Origin: Bryobacterales bacterium
Lineage (GTDB): Bacteria > Acidobacteriota > Terriglobia > Bryobacterales > Bryobacteraceae
Reading direction: 5' to 3'
NCBI GenBank assembly: GCA_003170295.1
Contig: PNAJ01000143.1
Span: 1-64,000, forward strand
DNA: 64,000 bases
Made by a program: the position numbers and the translations under genes. Positions 25,229 through 33,211 of this stretch are shown piece by piece. The notes below the pieces were generated by a model. It saw nothing but the letters and a program-made list of their open reading frames with translations. It did not search any database and was not told the origin of the DNA. The stretch's first letter is position 1; each line of letters starts with the position of its first letter.

Positions 25229-25441
25229 TCAAATTCTTCCAAACAGATCGCGTGGACGAACCTCAAGCGTTTCCGCGATAATTTTCAACGTTCGTAACGT
25301 CATGCTCTGCTTTCCCGTTTCTAGCCGATAGAGATGGACGCGGTTCAGTCCGGTCAGTTCGGCAAACTGATCTTGTGTAATACCCTTGCGTTGCCGAATA
25401 GCCTTGATGCGCCTGCCGACTTCCACCTCGATATCCTGCAA
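25229..25441 (-). CDS. XRE-family helix-turn-helix regulator
   Basis: 70 residues, essentially one HTH_3 domain: VGRRIKAIRQRKGITQDQFA then ELTGLNRVHLYRLETGKQSM. The start is TTG 25441, as no ATG lies in frame before the domain. Such single-domain proteins usually repress their own or a neighbouring operon, often in phage or toxin-antitoxin contexts. The intergenic region 25442-25510 is shared with the divergent exported protein gene and is the likely operator site. Confidence 0.85.
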   Translation of the reverse strand: MQDIEVEVGRRIKAIRQRKGITQDQFAELTGLNRVHLYRLETGKQSMTLRTLKIIAETLEVRPRDLFGRI

Positions 25442-25510
25442 ACATCAGGCTATTGGTGTATGCTGCTTTGAAGCACCCTGCTTAAAAGCAACCGACCGAC
25501 AAAGGAGAGC

Positions 25511-26333
25511 ATGAAAATGAAGTTCCGATCAACCATCGCAGCGTTAGTAACGGTAATTGGGATTTCCGTACCGATGCTTGGCGCTGATATCCAAGGCAGT
25601 CAAACTGCTCCCAAAGTAGTCGTTTTTTCTGGCGATAACGTCATCCCACAAGTCGTTGACGGTGGCGGATGGAAAACCACGTTCAAGTTCGTCAATCTTG
25701 AAAATCACACGGTTTCCTTTAAACTTTCATTCTTTCAAGACAACGGAAGTACATTGGCGCTTCCAGTCCTGAGCAATGGATTGCTTACGGCGGGGACTTA
25801 TACGTCCATCACCTTCACGATGCTAGCTGCTCAGAGCACGACGGTGGAAAGCGCTGCGCTTGGATCGAATGTAGTGCAAGGCTGGGCATTGATGCAGCGG
25901 AACGTAATCACTGACTCGATTGGCGGATTGGCCATCTTTCGCCAACGTGTTTCCGGGATTCCAGATCAAGAAGCCACGATTCCAATTGTTAATCAGTTCT
26001 CGGGGCATTTCGTTTTGCTATTTGACAATACAGCCTTCATAACCGGAATCGCTATCGCTAACCCGACATCTAGTTCGGTGTCGATCCCCGTGTTCATTCG
26101 AAATGAAGCGGGGACCATTATCGATCAAAAATTTATCGCACTTGGACCACTGGCTCACACCGCCTTTGCCGTTCCTTCGATGTGGCCATCCACTGCTGGT
26201 ATTGCGGGAGGAATCGAATTTCCTCACGAGTGGCTATGGCGTTGGCGCACTTGGATTGCGCTTCAATGGGTCCGCGTTCACATCATTCGACGTTCTTGAA
26301 AACATCAACTGGGTTCTTCCTGCTGGGCAGTGA
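25511..26333 (+). pseudogene. Exported protein of acidobacterial type, apparent +1 frameshift near the 3' end
   Basis: ATG 25511 follows AAGGAG at 25502-25507. The protein has a signal peptide (ending PMLGAD) and a beta-rich body (PQVVDGGGWKTTFKFVNLEN, FDNTAFITGIAIANP). At about 26216-26222 the frame leaves sense: the original frame gives a short Trp-rich tail to a stop at 26297-26299, while the +1 frame continues as TSGYGVGALGLRFNGSAFTS then DVLENINWVLPAG to 26333, a far more natural end. One extra base in TTTCC explains it. Decay and assembly error are equally possible. Function unknown; probably a surface or secreted protein. Confidence 0.7.
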
Positions 26334-26362
26334 AAGATGAGGCGATTTGATATGCTCTTGCG

Positions 26363-26602
26363 ATGGAAGACGCCACAATGATCCGCTACCTCAATGGACT
26401 ATATGCAAGATTTCTTGTACAAGAATGCCGGATAACAGCCCTCCAGCAAACCCTGCAAAAAGCGGGGCTGATAGAGGCCGCAGCCGTACAAAAATTGATT
26501 TCCGACTGCGTCGATCTTCATAAGGAGATTCTATCGGGAGGGAAAACAGACGAAGAACGCTATGTGTCAATTCTGCGTTCCTTCGAAGGTCCCGTTCAAT
26601 AA
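26363..26602 (+). CDS. Small helical protein of unknown function
   Basis: 79 residues from ATG 26363 (ATG 26378 also possible). Mostly helical (ALQQTLQKAGLIEAAAVQKL, DEERYVSILRSFEGP). No recognisable motif. It follows the broken exported-protein gene by 29 bases and converges on the transposase gene. A reverse-strand ORF largely antisense to it (26391-26636) starts at the TAATG of the transposase stop but does not look like a protein. Confidence 0.5.
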   Translation: MEDATMIRYLNGLYARFLVQECRITALQQTLQKAGLIEAAAVQKLISDCVDLHKEILSGGKTDEERYVSILRSFEGPVQ

Positions 26603-26635
26603 ACTCCCGGTCCGTTTCCTCAGGGATCTTTAGCA

Positions 26636-27643
26636 TTACGCCTCTTGCCCCGGCCCTGCCGTTTCGGTTGACCCTAATAGCGCGGGATTCGCTTTGCCGA
26701 TCAATTCCGCATAAGTTATCCGCTTGCCGACGATCTTGCTCATAACCGCGTCGAAGCGGTCGCCATCGGTCAACGGGTCCTCGTTCTCATCCTTGCGATT
26801 GTTGAACCGGAATACTTGCTCGTCAACGTAGGCTTGCAAGTGGACCGGATCGACGCTGACGTAGGTTCCCTTGAGCGATCTCTTGAGCAAGCTCCAGAAA
26901 TTTTCCATGCCGTTAACGTGGATGCGGCCATTCACGTAGGCATTGAGTTTGTTGATGACTTCGTGCGTAAACTCTTTGGGTAGGCTCTTGTAGGCGTCGT
27001 ATTCGTCAGTATAGAGCGTCGATCCTGGCGCGACATTGGCTGTCAGATGCTTCTGTATCTCGTAATGCTTTCGCGTGGGAGCAACAGCGGCGCGGACATG
27101 TCCCTCGCGTTCAAGCAATCCAAGTACTACCGCCTTACCCCAGTTGCCGTCATTGGTGGCCTGTAGCTTGCGCTTGGATCGACGGTGCATGTTTGTCGTC
27201 TTGCCGCCGACGAAGGTCTCGTCGGCTTCGACTTGCCCTTCCAGTTTGCCGCCGTCGCCCCGCATTGCCAGCCGTGCGCGTTGCAACATGAACCACGCGG
27301 TTTTTTGCGTCACGCCCATAGCGCGGTGAATTTCATAACTGCTAATTCCGTTTTTGCAGTTCGATAGCATCCACATGACCGGGAGCCACTTGCTTAACGA
27401 GATCGGCGAATCCTCGAAGATGGTTCCCACCTTGAGCGAGAACTTTACCTGAGTGTGCTTTTCATAGCACTTGTAGATGCGCGCATTCGGCAGGTACTCG
27501 ACGTTATCGGAACCGCAACGCGGGCATTTGATGACGCCATCGGGCCAGCGCAACGTGACCATGTACTCCGCGCAGTTCTTCGGATCGGCGAAATACAGGA
27601 TTGCCGTTTGGAGCGTCTTTGGTGTGTGGAGTTCTTTGCTCAT
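26636..27643 (-). mobile_element. IS1595-family (ISXO2-like) transposase
   Basis: 335 residues. An N-terminal zinc ribbon (IKCPRCGSDNVEYLPNARIY then KCYEKH) precedes a segment with SKWLPVMWMLSNCKNGISSY and the DDE-type domain with VEADETFVGGK (Asp near 142), LYTDEYDAYKSL (Asp near 210) and the HVNGMENFWSLLKRSLKGTY block, which replaces the last acidic residue, as in ISXO2-like proteins. It appears complete. No terminal inverted repeats or target duplications were recognised in 26603-26635 or 27644-27712, so the element may be a remnant with worn ends. Confidence 0.9.
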
Positions 27644-27712
27644 ACAAGAACTTTAACATGAGAAGCCTTGTCAGTCAAGTATTAATTCTGAAATTTTCCC
27701 GTGTTTTATACG

Positions 27713-28465
27713 TTAAGAGGCGAATCCGGCAACCCATTCAAAGCCGCGAGCGCGCGTCACGGTCGCGATCATTACTCGTCCGCCGATATGACGGCAAAGC
27801 GGGTCTATCGCTAAGGATGGAGCGAATTTTCCGAACTGCGCCCTGACACGATTGCCAGCAACTTCTATGGCTTCCAGGAGCGATAGTTTATCCGTTATCT
27901 TCGATGGTTTGAATTCATCGAAGCTACTGTCATCTTCGTCCAAGGATTTTTGAACCTTGCATGATCCGACTCCGAAATTATCGAAGGACTCATCTTGAAG
28001 AATCCGTTTCTTAGCCCAATCTGGTAACGCGCCCAATTTGCTAATCGTAATGTGAAAACGCTCAGGATCTTCACTCCGATAGTATCCATCGACAAAAATG
28101 TGTATCGGCCATTCCTTATCAATCTTCGGATTCGCTCTTAAGGCTCGCTGGACGTTCCGTATTTTGTCCTTCATCAAGTTAGCCAGTACCATTGAAAACC
28201 AATGAAGGTCTCGCAATTGTTCCCCGAGTGCTTCCTCTACTGCCTCATGGACTGCTAGGGGAACATCTAACAGTAGTTCCCCGTCTGGCTGAATAATTTT
28301 AGCCTGTCCCGCTATTGCATAAGCGGCTCGCACTGGCGACCGATCTATTTTGAATATTTTCTGCGCCGTATACTGTGCGCAATCGAGAGAGTCATTGGAA
28401 ACCAAAGTGTCAGAGGCAATCACCAAACCTTCACACGTCCATATCCGCACTATCGCCGTTGACAT
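27713..28465 (-). CDS. Stand-alone proteasome/HslV-like Ntn hydrolase
   Basis: 250 residues from ATG 28465, chosen because GAGAGG lies five to eight bases upstream and because it places the conserved residues at the N-terminus. MSTAIVRIWTCEGLVIASDT aligns by eye with the beta-subunit start of HslV and 20S proteasomes: a Thr at residue 3 (or Ser2), Asp19 where Asp17 is expected, Lys36 in TAQKIFKID where Lys33 is expected, and a Gly-rich AYAIAGQA. No HslU or proteasome ATPase gene is nearby. The remainder is unlike HslV and has no membrane segment. The assignment is by pattern only; an unrelated hydrolase is possible. Confidence 0.5.
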   Translation of the reverse strand: MSTAIVRIWTCEGLVIASDTLVSNDSLDCAQYTAQKIFKIDRSPVRAAYAIAGQAKIIQPDGELLLDVPLAVHEAVEEALGEQLRDLHWFSMVLANLMKDKIRNVQRALRANPKIDKEWPIHIFVDGYYRSEDPERFHITISKLGALPDWAKKRILQDESFDNFGVGSCKVQKSLDEDDSSFDEFKPSKITDKLSLLEAIEVAGNRVRAQFGKFAPSLAIDPLCRHIGGRVMIATVTRARGFEWVAGFAS

Positions 28466-28789
28466 TGGGACCTCTCTGTCCCGCCATCTATCCTGACCCT
28501 GAGCAGGACAATAATCGAATACAGAAAAAATGGGATCTTCCAATGATACCCTCTGTCAGCCACGTATGTTATTGCCACTCTATTTCCCACGCCCTCAGCC
28601 GCTTCCAACTTTCACCCGTACTAATTTTCTCGAACACCCCTCATCATACAGTCAAGAGATCGGTCATTTCGTCGTATCCCGATCCGCTACCGCGAGGGTG
28701 AAGTCTTCGAAGCTCTCCTCTTGTGACGCTACAGTGCGATGACCCACGCCGTTGCGGGCAAATAAACGGTGGGAGCGCTCCAATAGAGC
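28466..28789. other. 324-base region without a supported gene
   Basis: Lies between the starts of the Ntn-like gene and the end of aspS. No plausible coding frame, hairpin, promoter pair or RNA fold stood out. It probably holds the promoter of the Ntn-like gene, but no -10/-35 pair is convincing. Confidence 0.4.
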
Positions 28790-30583
28790 TTACTTCTTGC
28801 GGAGGGAGATTCCGAGGTCGCGCAGGTTCTTCTCCGGGACTTCGCTGGGGGCATCGCACATCAGGTCGGTGCCTTTAGCGGTTTTCGGGAAGGGAATTAC
28901 TTCGCGAATCGAAGTCTCCCCCGCTAGCAGCGCGACCAGTCTGTCCAGACCTAGCGCAATTCCTCCGTGTGGCGGAGCTCCGTACTCTAGAGCCTCGAGA
29001 AGAAAGCCGAAACGTTTTTTGGCTTCTTCTTCTGAGAATCCTAGCGCGGAAAACACTTTTGATTGAATATCGCGGCGGTGAATACGGATTGAGCCGCTCG
29101 CCAGTTCGGTGCCGTTTAGGACTAAATCGTAGGCTTTGGAGCGGCAGTGCGCTGGATCGGTGGTCAGTTTTTCCAGATCCTCGTCGTAGACCGACGTGAA
29201 CGGATGATGCGCTGCGTTCCAGCGGTTTTCTTCGGCATCCCATTCGAACATGGGGAAATCCAGAACCCATAGGAATTGGAAATTTAGAGGGTCCAGGAGC
29301 TTGTGCTTGTCGTTGTACTTTTGCGCGGTGTGAAGACGCAGTTGTCCGCAGGCTTGCAATACCGTGTACTCGGGCAGATGGCCTTCGGGAGCTTTTCCCT
29401 CCGCGCCCCCGCCCCAGCCAGCCAGCATCAATAGATCGTCTTCCTGGGCGCCGATTCTGGCTCGCACCGCGACCATTGCATCCGGAAAATCCTTGTCTAA
29501 GCGTTTCATGTCGCCAAAAACGCGCAGGCCTTTTTCTTTGCCGAAATCTCGCAGCAAGTCGCTCTGACTGCGCGTGATGGGACCGACCTTTGGAATCCTG
29601 ATCGCGACCAGAGGTAGGCCTTCGGGCGTTAATCCTGCGCCTGGGAATAAATCTTCGACGCAGTGGAATGGAGGAATGCGCAGATCGGGTTTATCGCTTC
29701 CATACGACCGCATCGCTTGCGCGTAGGTCAGCCTGGGAAATGGCATGGCTAGATCGTAACCGGCCGCTTTGGTTGCCGCGACCACTAGCGGTTCCACCAT
29801 TTCGAAAATCTGCTCCGGCTGCGGGAACGACATCTCGATATCGATCTGCGTGAACTCCGGCTGGCGGTCGGCGCGGAGATCCTCGTCGCGGAAGCAGCGG
29901 ACGATCTGGAAATATTTATCGAACCCGCTGATCATTAACAATTGCTTGAAAATTTGCGGCGATTGCGGGAGCGCGTAGAACGTTCCGGGATTGACGCGGC
30001 TCGGTACCAAATAATCGCGCGCGCCTTCGGGAGTCGAGCGCGTCATGAATGGGGTTTCGATTTCCAAAAAGCCTCGTTCGACCATGGTCTGGCGCACCGC
30101 GAAGGAAACTTTCGAGCGCAGAATAATATTGCGCTGCATATGCGGACGGCGCAGGTCGACGTAGCGATATTTGAGGCGCGACTCTTCGTTCACGTCGATA
30201 GACTCTTCCATCGGGAACGGAGGCGTGCGCGATTCATTCAGAATCCAGAGTCTTTCGGCGGCCACTTCCACTTCGCCCGTCGGGATGGAAGGATTGATCG
30301 TTTCGGCCGATCGAGCTTTGACGACGCCCTCGACCGCGATCACATATTCGGAGCCGAGCAGCTCTACTTTCTTGTGCAGTTCGGCGTCGATTGATTCATT
30401 GAAGACGAGCTGCGTCACGCCTTCGCGGTCGCGCAGATGAATGAACACTAATCCGCCCAAGTCGCGGCGCCGGTGCACCCAGCCCATGAGGATGGCTCGT
30501 TTGCCAGCATCTGACGCCCGCAGCTCTCCGCAGGAATGCGTGCGGCGCAGGTCGCCCAAAAAATCTAGAGGTACGAATTCCAT
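28790..30583 (-). CDS. aspS: Aspartyl-tRNA synthetase
   Basis: 597 residues, the length of bacterial AspRS. An N-terminal OB-fold anticodon-binding domain (GWVHRRRDLGGLVFIHLRDR), class II motif 2 FRDEDLRADRQPEFTQ near 215-230, the bacterial insertion domain, and motif 3 GIALGLDRLVALL near 550 are visible. It charges tRNA-Asp (possibly also tRNA-Asn) in the cytoplasm. The start overlaps the stop of hisS by one base (TAATG), so the two synthetases are coupled. Confidence 0.97.
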   Translation of the reverse strand: MEFVPLDFLGDLRRTHSCGELRASDAGKRAILMGWVHRRRDLGGLVFIHLRDREGVTQLVFNESIDAELHKKVELLGSEYVIAVEGVVKARSAETINPSIPTGEVEVAAERLWILNESRTPPFPMEESIDVNEESRLKYRYVDLRRPHMQRNIILRSKVSFAVRQTMVERGFLEIETPFMTRSTPEGARDYLVPSRVNPGTFYALPQSPQIFKQLLMISGFDKYFQIVRCFRDEDLRADRQPEFTQIDIEMSFPQPEQIFEMVEPLVVAATKAAGYDLAMPFPRLTYAQAMRSYGSDKPDLRIPPFHCVEDLFPGAGLTPEGLPLVAIRIPKVGPITRSQSDLLRDFGKEKGLRVFGDMKRLDKDFPDAMVAVRARIGAQEDDLLMLAGWGGGAEGKAPEGHLPEYTVLQACGQLRLHTAQKYNDKHKLLDPLNFQFLWVLDFPMFEWDAEENRWNAAHHPFTSVYDEDLEKLTTDPAHCRSKAYDLVLNGTELASGSIRIHRRDIQSKVFSALGFSEEEAKKRFGFLLEALEYGAPPHGGIALGLDRLVALLAGETSIREVIPFPKTAKGTDLMCDAPSEVPEKNLRDLGISLRKK

Positions 30584-31836
30584 TATTTTTTAATTCGTGC
30601 CACGAGCTGGTCGCGGGTGAGCGACTCCTGCACGGTGGACGACATATCCTTCAATAAGTATGTCTGGTTGGCGATCTCGTTGTCTCCAACAATCAACGCA
30701 AATCTTGCGCCCATTTTGTTCGCGACTTCCAGAGCCCGCTTTAGTTTCTTGTCGACGCTGCGTTCGACGGAAAGCCCGGCTTCGCGCAGGTCCGCGGCGA
30801 GCGCGCCGGCGTGCAGATCGGCCGCATCTCCGAGTGTCGCAAGAAATACATCGACGACGGGCTTGTGCTTCTCGGGATACGCGTCCTCGACGCTCATCAC
30901 CAGGCGATCTTCGCCGATCGAGAAGCCAATTCCGGGCGCGGGGACCTTCGAGCCGAGCGACTCCGCGAGGCCATCGTAACGGCCTCCGCCGAGCACCGAA
31001 TTTTGCGCGCCGAGCGATCCATGCGTGATCTCGAAGGTCGTGCGCATGTAGTAATCGAGTCCTCGCACCATTCTGGGGCGGACCTCATAAGGGATGCCGC
31101 GCGCGTCCAGGTGGGCGCGCACCGACGCGAAGTGCGCGGTGCACTCCTCGCACAGATGATCGAGGATGGAGGGCAGGGTATCGATGATCGGCTGGTCTTC
31201 GGGAACCTTGCAATCGAGCACGCGCAGGGGATTCGTCACGGCGCGGCGCTGGCAATCGGCGCACATTTTTGGCGCTGCGTCCTTCAGCTTTTCTTTGAGC
31301 AACGCCATGTACGCCGGACGGCATTTATGGTCTCCAACTGAGTTGATCATCAGGTGAAACTTTTCGATGCCAGACCGCTTGAGGACTTCGACCACCATCT
31401 CAATGACTTCGGCGTCGACGATGGGGGAATCGGAACCGATGGCCTCGGCTCCGATCTGATAAAACTGGCGAAAACGGCCCTTTTGCGGGCGTTCGCGGCG
31501 AAACATGGGGCCGATGTAGTAATACTTTTTGACGCCCGGAATCTGGTCGAGGCGATGTTCGATATAAGCGCGCATCACCGACGCGGTGTTTTCGGGGCGC
31601 AGAGTTAGAGAGGTATTGTCGCGGTCGGGAAAGGTGTACATTTCCTTGCCGACAATGTCGGTATCCTCGCCGACGCCTCGGGTGAACAGGGCGGTTTCTT
31701 CAAAGATGGGCGTGCGAATCTCGTGATAGTTGTAGGTGCGAAAGACTTCGCGCGCAACAGACTCGACGTGATTCCAGACGGCGCTGGACGGCGGTAAGAT
31801 ATCGCGTGTCCCTTTGACAGCCTTAATTGGATTCAC
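30583..31836 (-). CDS. hisS: Histidyl-tRNA synthetase
   Basis: 417 residues from GTG 31836 (NPIKAVKGTRDILPP); the frame is open to 31857 but that extension is unlike the family. Motif 2 FRRERPQKGRFRQFYQ near 105-120, the histidine motifs RGLDYYMRTTFE near 257-268 and FSIGEDRLVMS near 298, and a C-terminal anticodon-binding domain (ALIVGDNEIANQTYLLKDM) are present. It overlaps the preceding carbonic anhydrase gene by 14 bases and aspS by one base. Confidence 0.96.
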   Translation of the reverse strand: MNPIKAVKGTRDILPPSSAVWNHVESVAREVFRTYNYHEIRTPIFEETALFTRGVGEDTDIVGKEMYTFPDRDNTSLTLRPENTASVMRAYIEHRLDQIPGVKKYYYIGPMFRRERPQKGRFRQFYQIGAEAIGSDSPIVDAEVIEMVVEVLKRSGIEKFHLMINSVGDHKCRPAYMALLKEKLKDAAPKMCADCQRRAVTNPLRVLDCKVPEDQPIIDTLPSILDHLCEECTAHFASVRAHLDARGIPYEVRPRMVRGLDYYMRTTFEITHGSLGAQNSVLGGGRYDGLAESLGSKVPAPGIGFSIGEDRLVMSVEDAYPEKHKPVVDVFLATLGDAADLHAGALAADLREAGLSVERSVDKKLKRALEVANKMGARFALIVGDNEIANQTYLLKDMSSTVQESLTRDQLVARIKK

Positions 31837-32332
31837 GATACACCGCTGCCTTCTCAACGTAGTGCTGGACGCCTTCCGCGAATCTTTGTTGTTCCTCGGC
31901 GGTGACCGCGCGTTTCACTTTCGCGGGGACGCCCATTACTAGGGTCGACGGAGGCACTTCCATCCCTTCGGGGACGAGCGCTCCCGCCGCGACCACGGAG
32001 CCTTTACCGATCTTCGCGCCGTTTAAAATGATGGAGCCGATACCGATGAGCGTGTCGTCTTCGATAGTGCAGCCGTGGAGCATGACGAGATGGCCGACGG
32101 TCACGCGATTGCCAATGGTGAGAGGGAATCCGATGTCGGCATGGAGCACGGAGTTGTCCTGAATACTGACCTCGTCGCCAATGTGGATGGGCGCGGTGTC
32201 GCCACGCAGGGAGGCGCAGGGCCAGACGCTGGAGCGCTCGCCAATGACGACGTCGCCGATGACTTGGGCGCTGGGGTCGATGTATGCGGATGGCGCGACC
32301 TGTGGCGCGATGCCGCTGAAATTACGAATCAT
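31823..32332 (-). CDS. Gamma-class carbonic anhydrase-like protein
   Basis: 169 residues of left-handed beta-helix hexapeptide repeats. The zinc histidines are in HADIGFPLTIGNRVTVGHLVML (split as HADIGF, then VGHLVMLHG), and the C-terminal helix ends the chain. Members hydrate CO2 or act as assembly factors; activity varies within the family. It heads the hisS-aspS operon, with hisS starting inside it, and is divergent from the ParDE pair at 32375. Confidence 0.92.
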   Translation of the reverse strand: MIRNFSGIAPQVAPSAYIDPSAQVIGDVVIGERSSVWPCASLRGDTAPIHIGDEVSIQDNSVLHADIGFPLTIGNRVTVGHLVMLHGCTIEDDTLIGIGSIILNGAKIGKGSVVAAGALVPEGMEVPPSTLVMGVPAKVKRAVTAEEQQRFAEGVQHYVEKAAVYRESN

Positions 32333-32351
32333 GTCGGGAAACTTTTATGAT
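32322..32351 (+). promoter_or_regulatory. Possible promoter of the ParDE pair
   Basis: TTACGA at 32322-32327 and TATGAT at 32346-32351 with an 18-base spacer lie 24 bases before the antitoxin start. The -35 part overlaps the first codons of the divergent carbonic anhydrase gene. Such promoters are usually autorepressed by the antitoxin. Confidence 0.4.
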
Positions 32352-32374
32352 ACGACAGAGGTACTCTAAGAGTC

Positions 32375-32656
32375 ATGGAAGTAGAACTCACCTCGGATCA
32401 AAAAGCGTTTGCCCGTCGCGCAATTGAGGGCGGTCGCCTACGGACTGAACAAGAGGCGGTTGAGGAAGCGCTTGCGTTGTGGGTGGAACGGGAACGCCAG
32501 CGAGCGGAGTTCCTTCTGACGCTGGATGACGCCAGAGCATCCATTGCAGGCGGGGAAAGCCGGGTCATCACGCAGGAATCGATGCGCGAACTCGCATCGG
32601 AAGTGAAAGAGCGCGGACGGGCCCGCCTGCTTGCCGAACTGACGACACCGCGCTGA
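32375..32656 (+). CDS. ParD-like type II antitoxin
   Basis: 93 residues. The head VELTSDQKAFARRAIEGGRL then RTEQEAVEEALALW is the ribbon-helix-helix DNA-binding part of ParD-like antitoxins, followed by a charged helical tail that would wrap the toxin. The stop shares one base with the toxin start (TGATG), so the ratio is set by coupled translation. Confidence 0.85.
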   Translation: MEVELTSDQKAFARRAIEGGRLRTEQEAVEEALALWVERERQRAEFLLTLDDARASIAGGESRVITQESMRELASEVKERGRARLLAELTTPR

Positions 32657-32955
32657 TGGCGCATCGTGTTGCGCCCCGCGCCGAACGCGATCTTGATGAC
32701 ATCTGGTATTACGTTGCAAAGGAAAGCGGGAGTGTCGAGATCGCCAACCGTCTGATTGACTCGATTACCGATCGCTTCTTTTTGCTGGGCGGTTTTCCTT
32801 ATCTTGGCCGTTCCCGCGATGAAGATTTCGGCTTTGGGTGCCGCAGTTTCCCCGTCGGAGAGTACATTATCGTGTACGTCGTGGACGGAGAGGATGTGCT
32901 CATTCTCCGCGTCGCACATGGCCGCCGGGAGATCGAGACACTCTTCGGGCGTTAG
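32656..32955 (+). CDS. ParE/RelE-family toxin
   Basis: 99 residues. APRAERDLDDIWYYVAKESG, then FPYLGRSRDEDFGFGCRSFP and EDVLILRVAHGRREIETLF follow the ParE fold, with the late Arg/His-rich strand typical of the family. Members poison gyrase (ParE) or cut mRNA (RelE); which applies cannot be read here. Paired with the ParD-like gene just upstream. Confidence 0.88.
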   Translation: MAHRVAPRAERDLDDIWYYVAKESGSVEIANRLIDSITDRFFLLGGFPYLGRSRDEDFGFGCRSFPVGEYIIVYVVDGEDVLILRVAHGRREIETLFGR

Positions 32956-33211
32956 CTATGCTGTTGTCGGGGTTCAAGGCGGTCGGGTGCTCGAGAAACT
33001 CGACGACGATCTGGCTCCATGGCTTGGAGGGATTTGTTGAAGGACAAAAAACGCGAGTGGGTGGAGCGGTTGCAGGCGCGGGCGGTGACGCCTTAGAAGA
33101 AGGGGCCAGGGGACGGGGGCGAAACGCGCTGTCCTGGTCTTCCGGTTTTCCCCGCGTGTATCCGACATGCGACGAATCGGCTAAGCGCCAGCTGCGTCAT
33201 ATAATTAGGAC
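32956..33211. other. 256-base spacer with a possible gene remnant and repeat
   Basis: A 25-codon ORF at 33019-33096 (MAWRDLLKDKKREWVERLQA) may be a remnant of a lost gene. At 33102-33119 GGGGCCAGGGGACGGGGG resembles the inverted form of the tandem repeat at 59258-59285. No promoter was recognised. Confidence 0.35.

Noticed and set aside
26391..26636. Reverse-strand ORF starting at the TAATG of the transposase stop
   Set aside because: It is largely antisense to the more protein-like forward ORF at 26363-26602, and its second half reads as a shadow of that gene.
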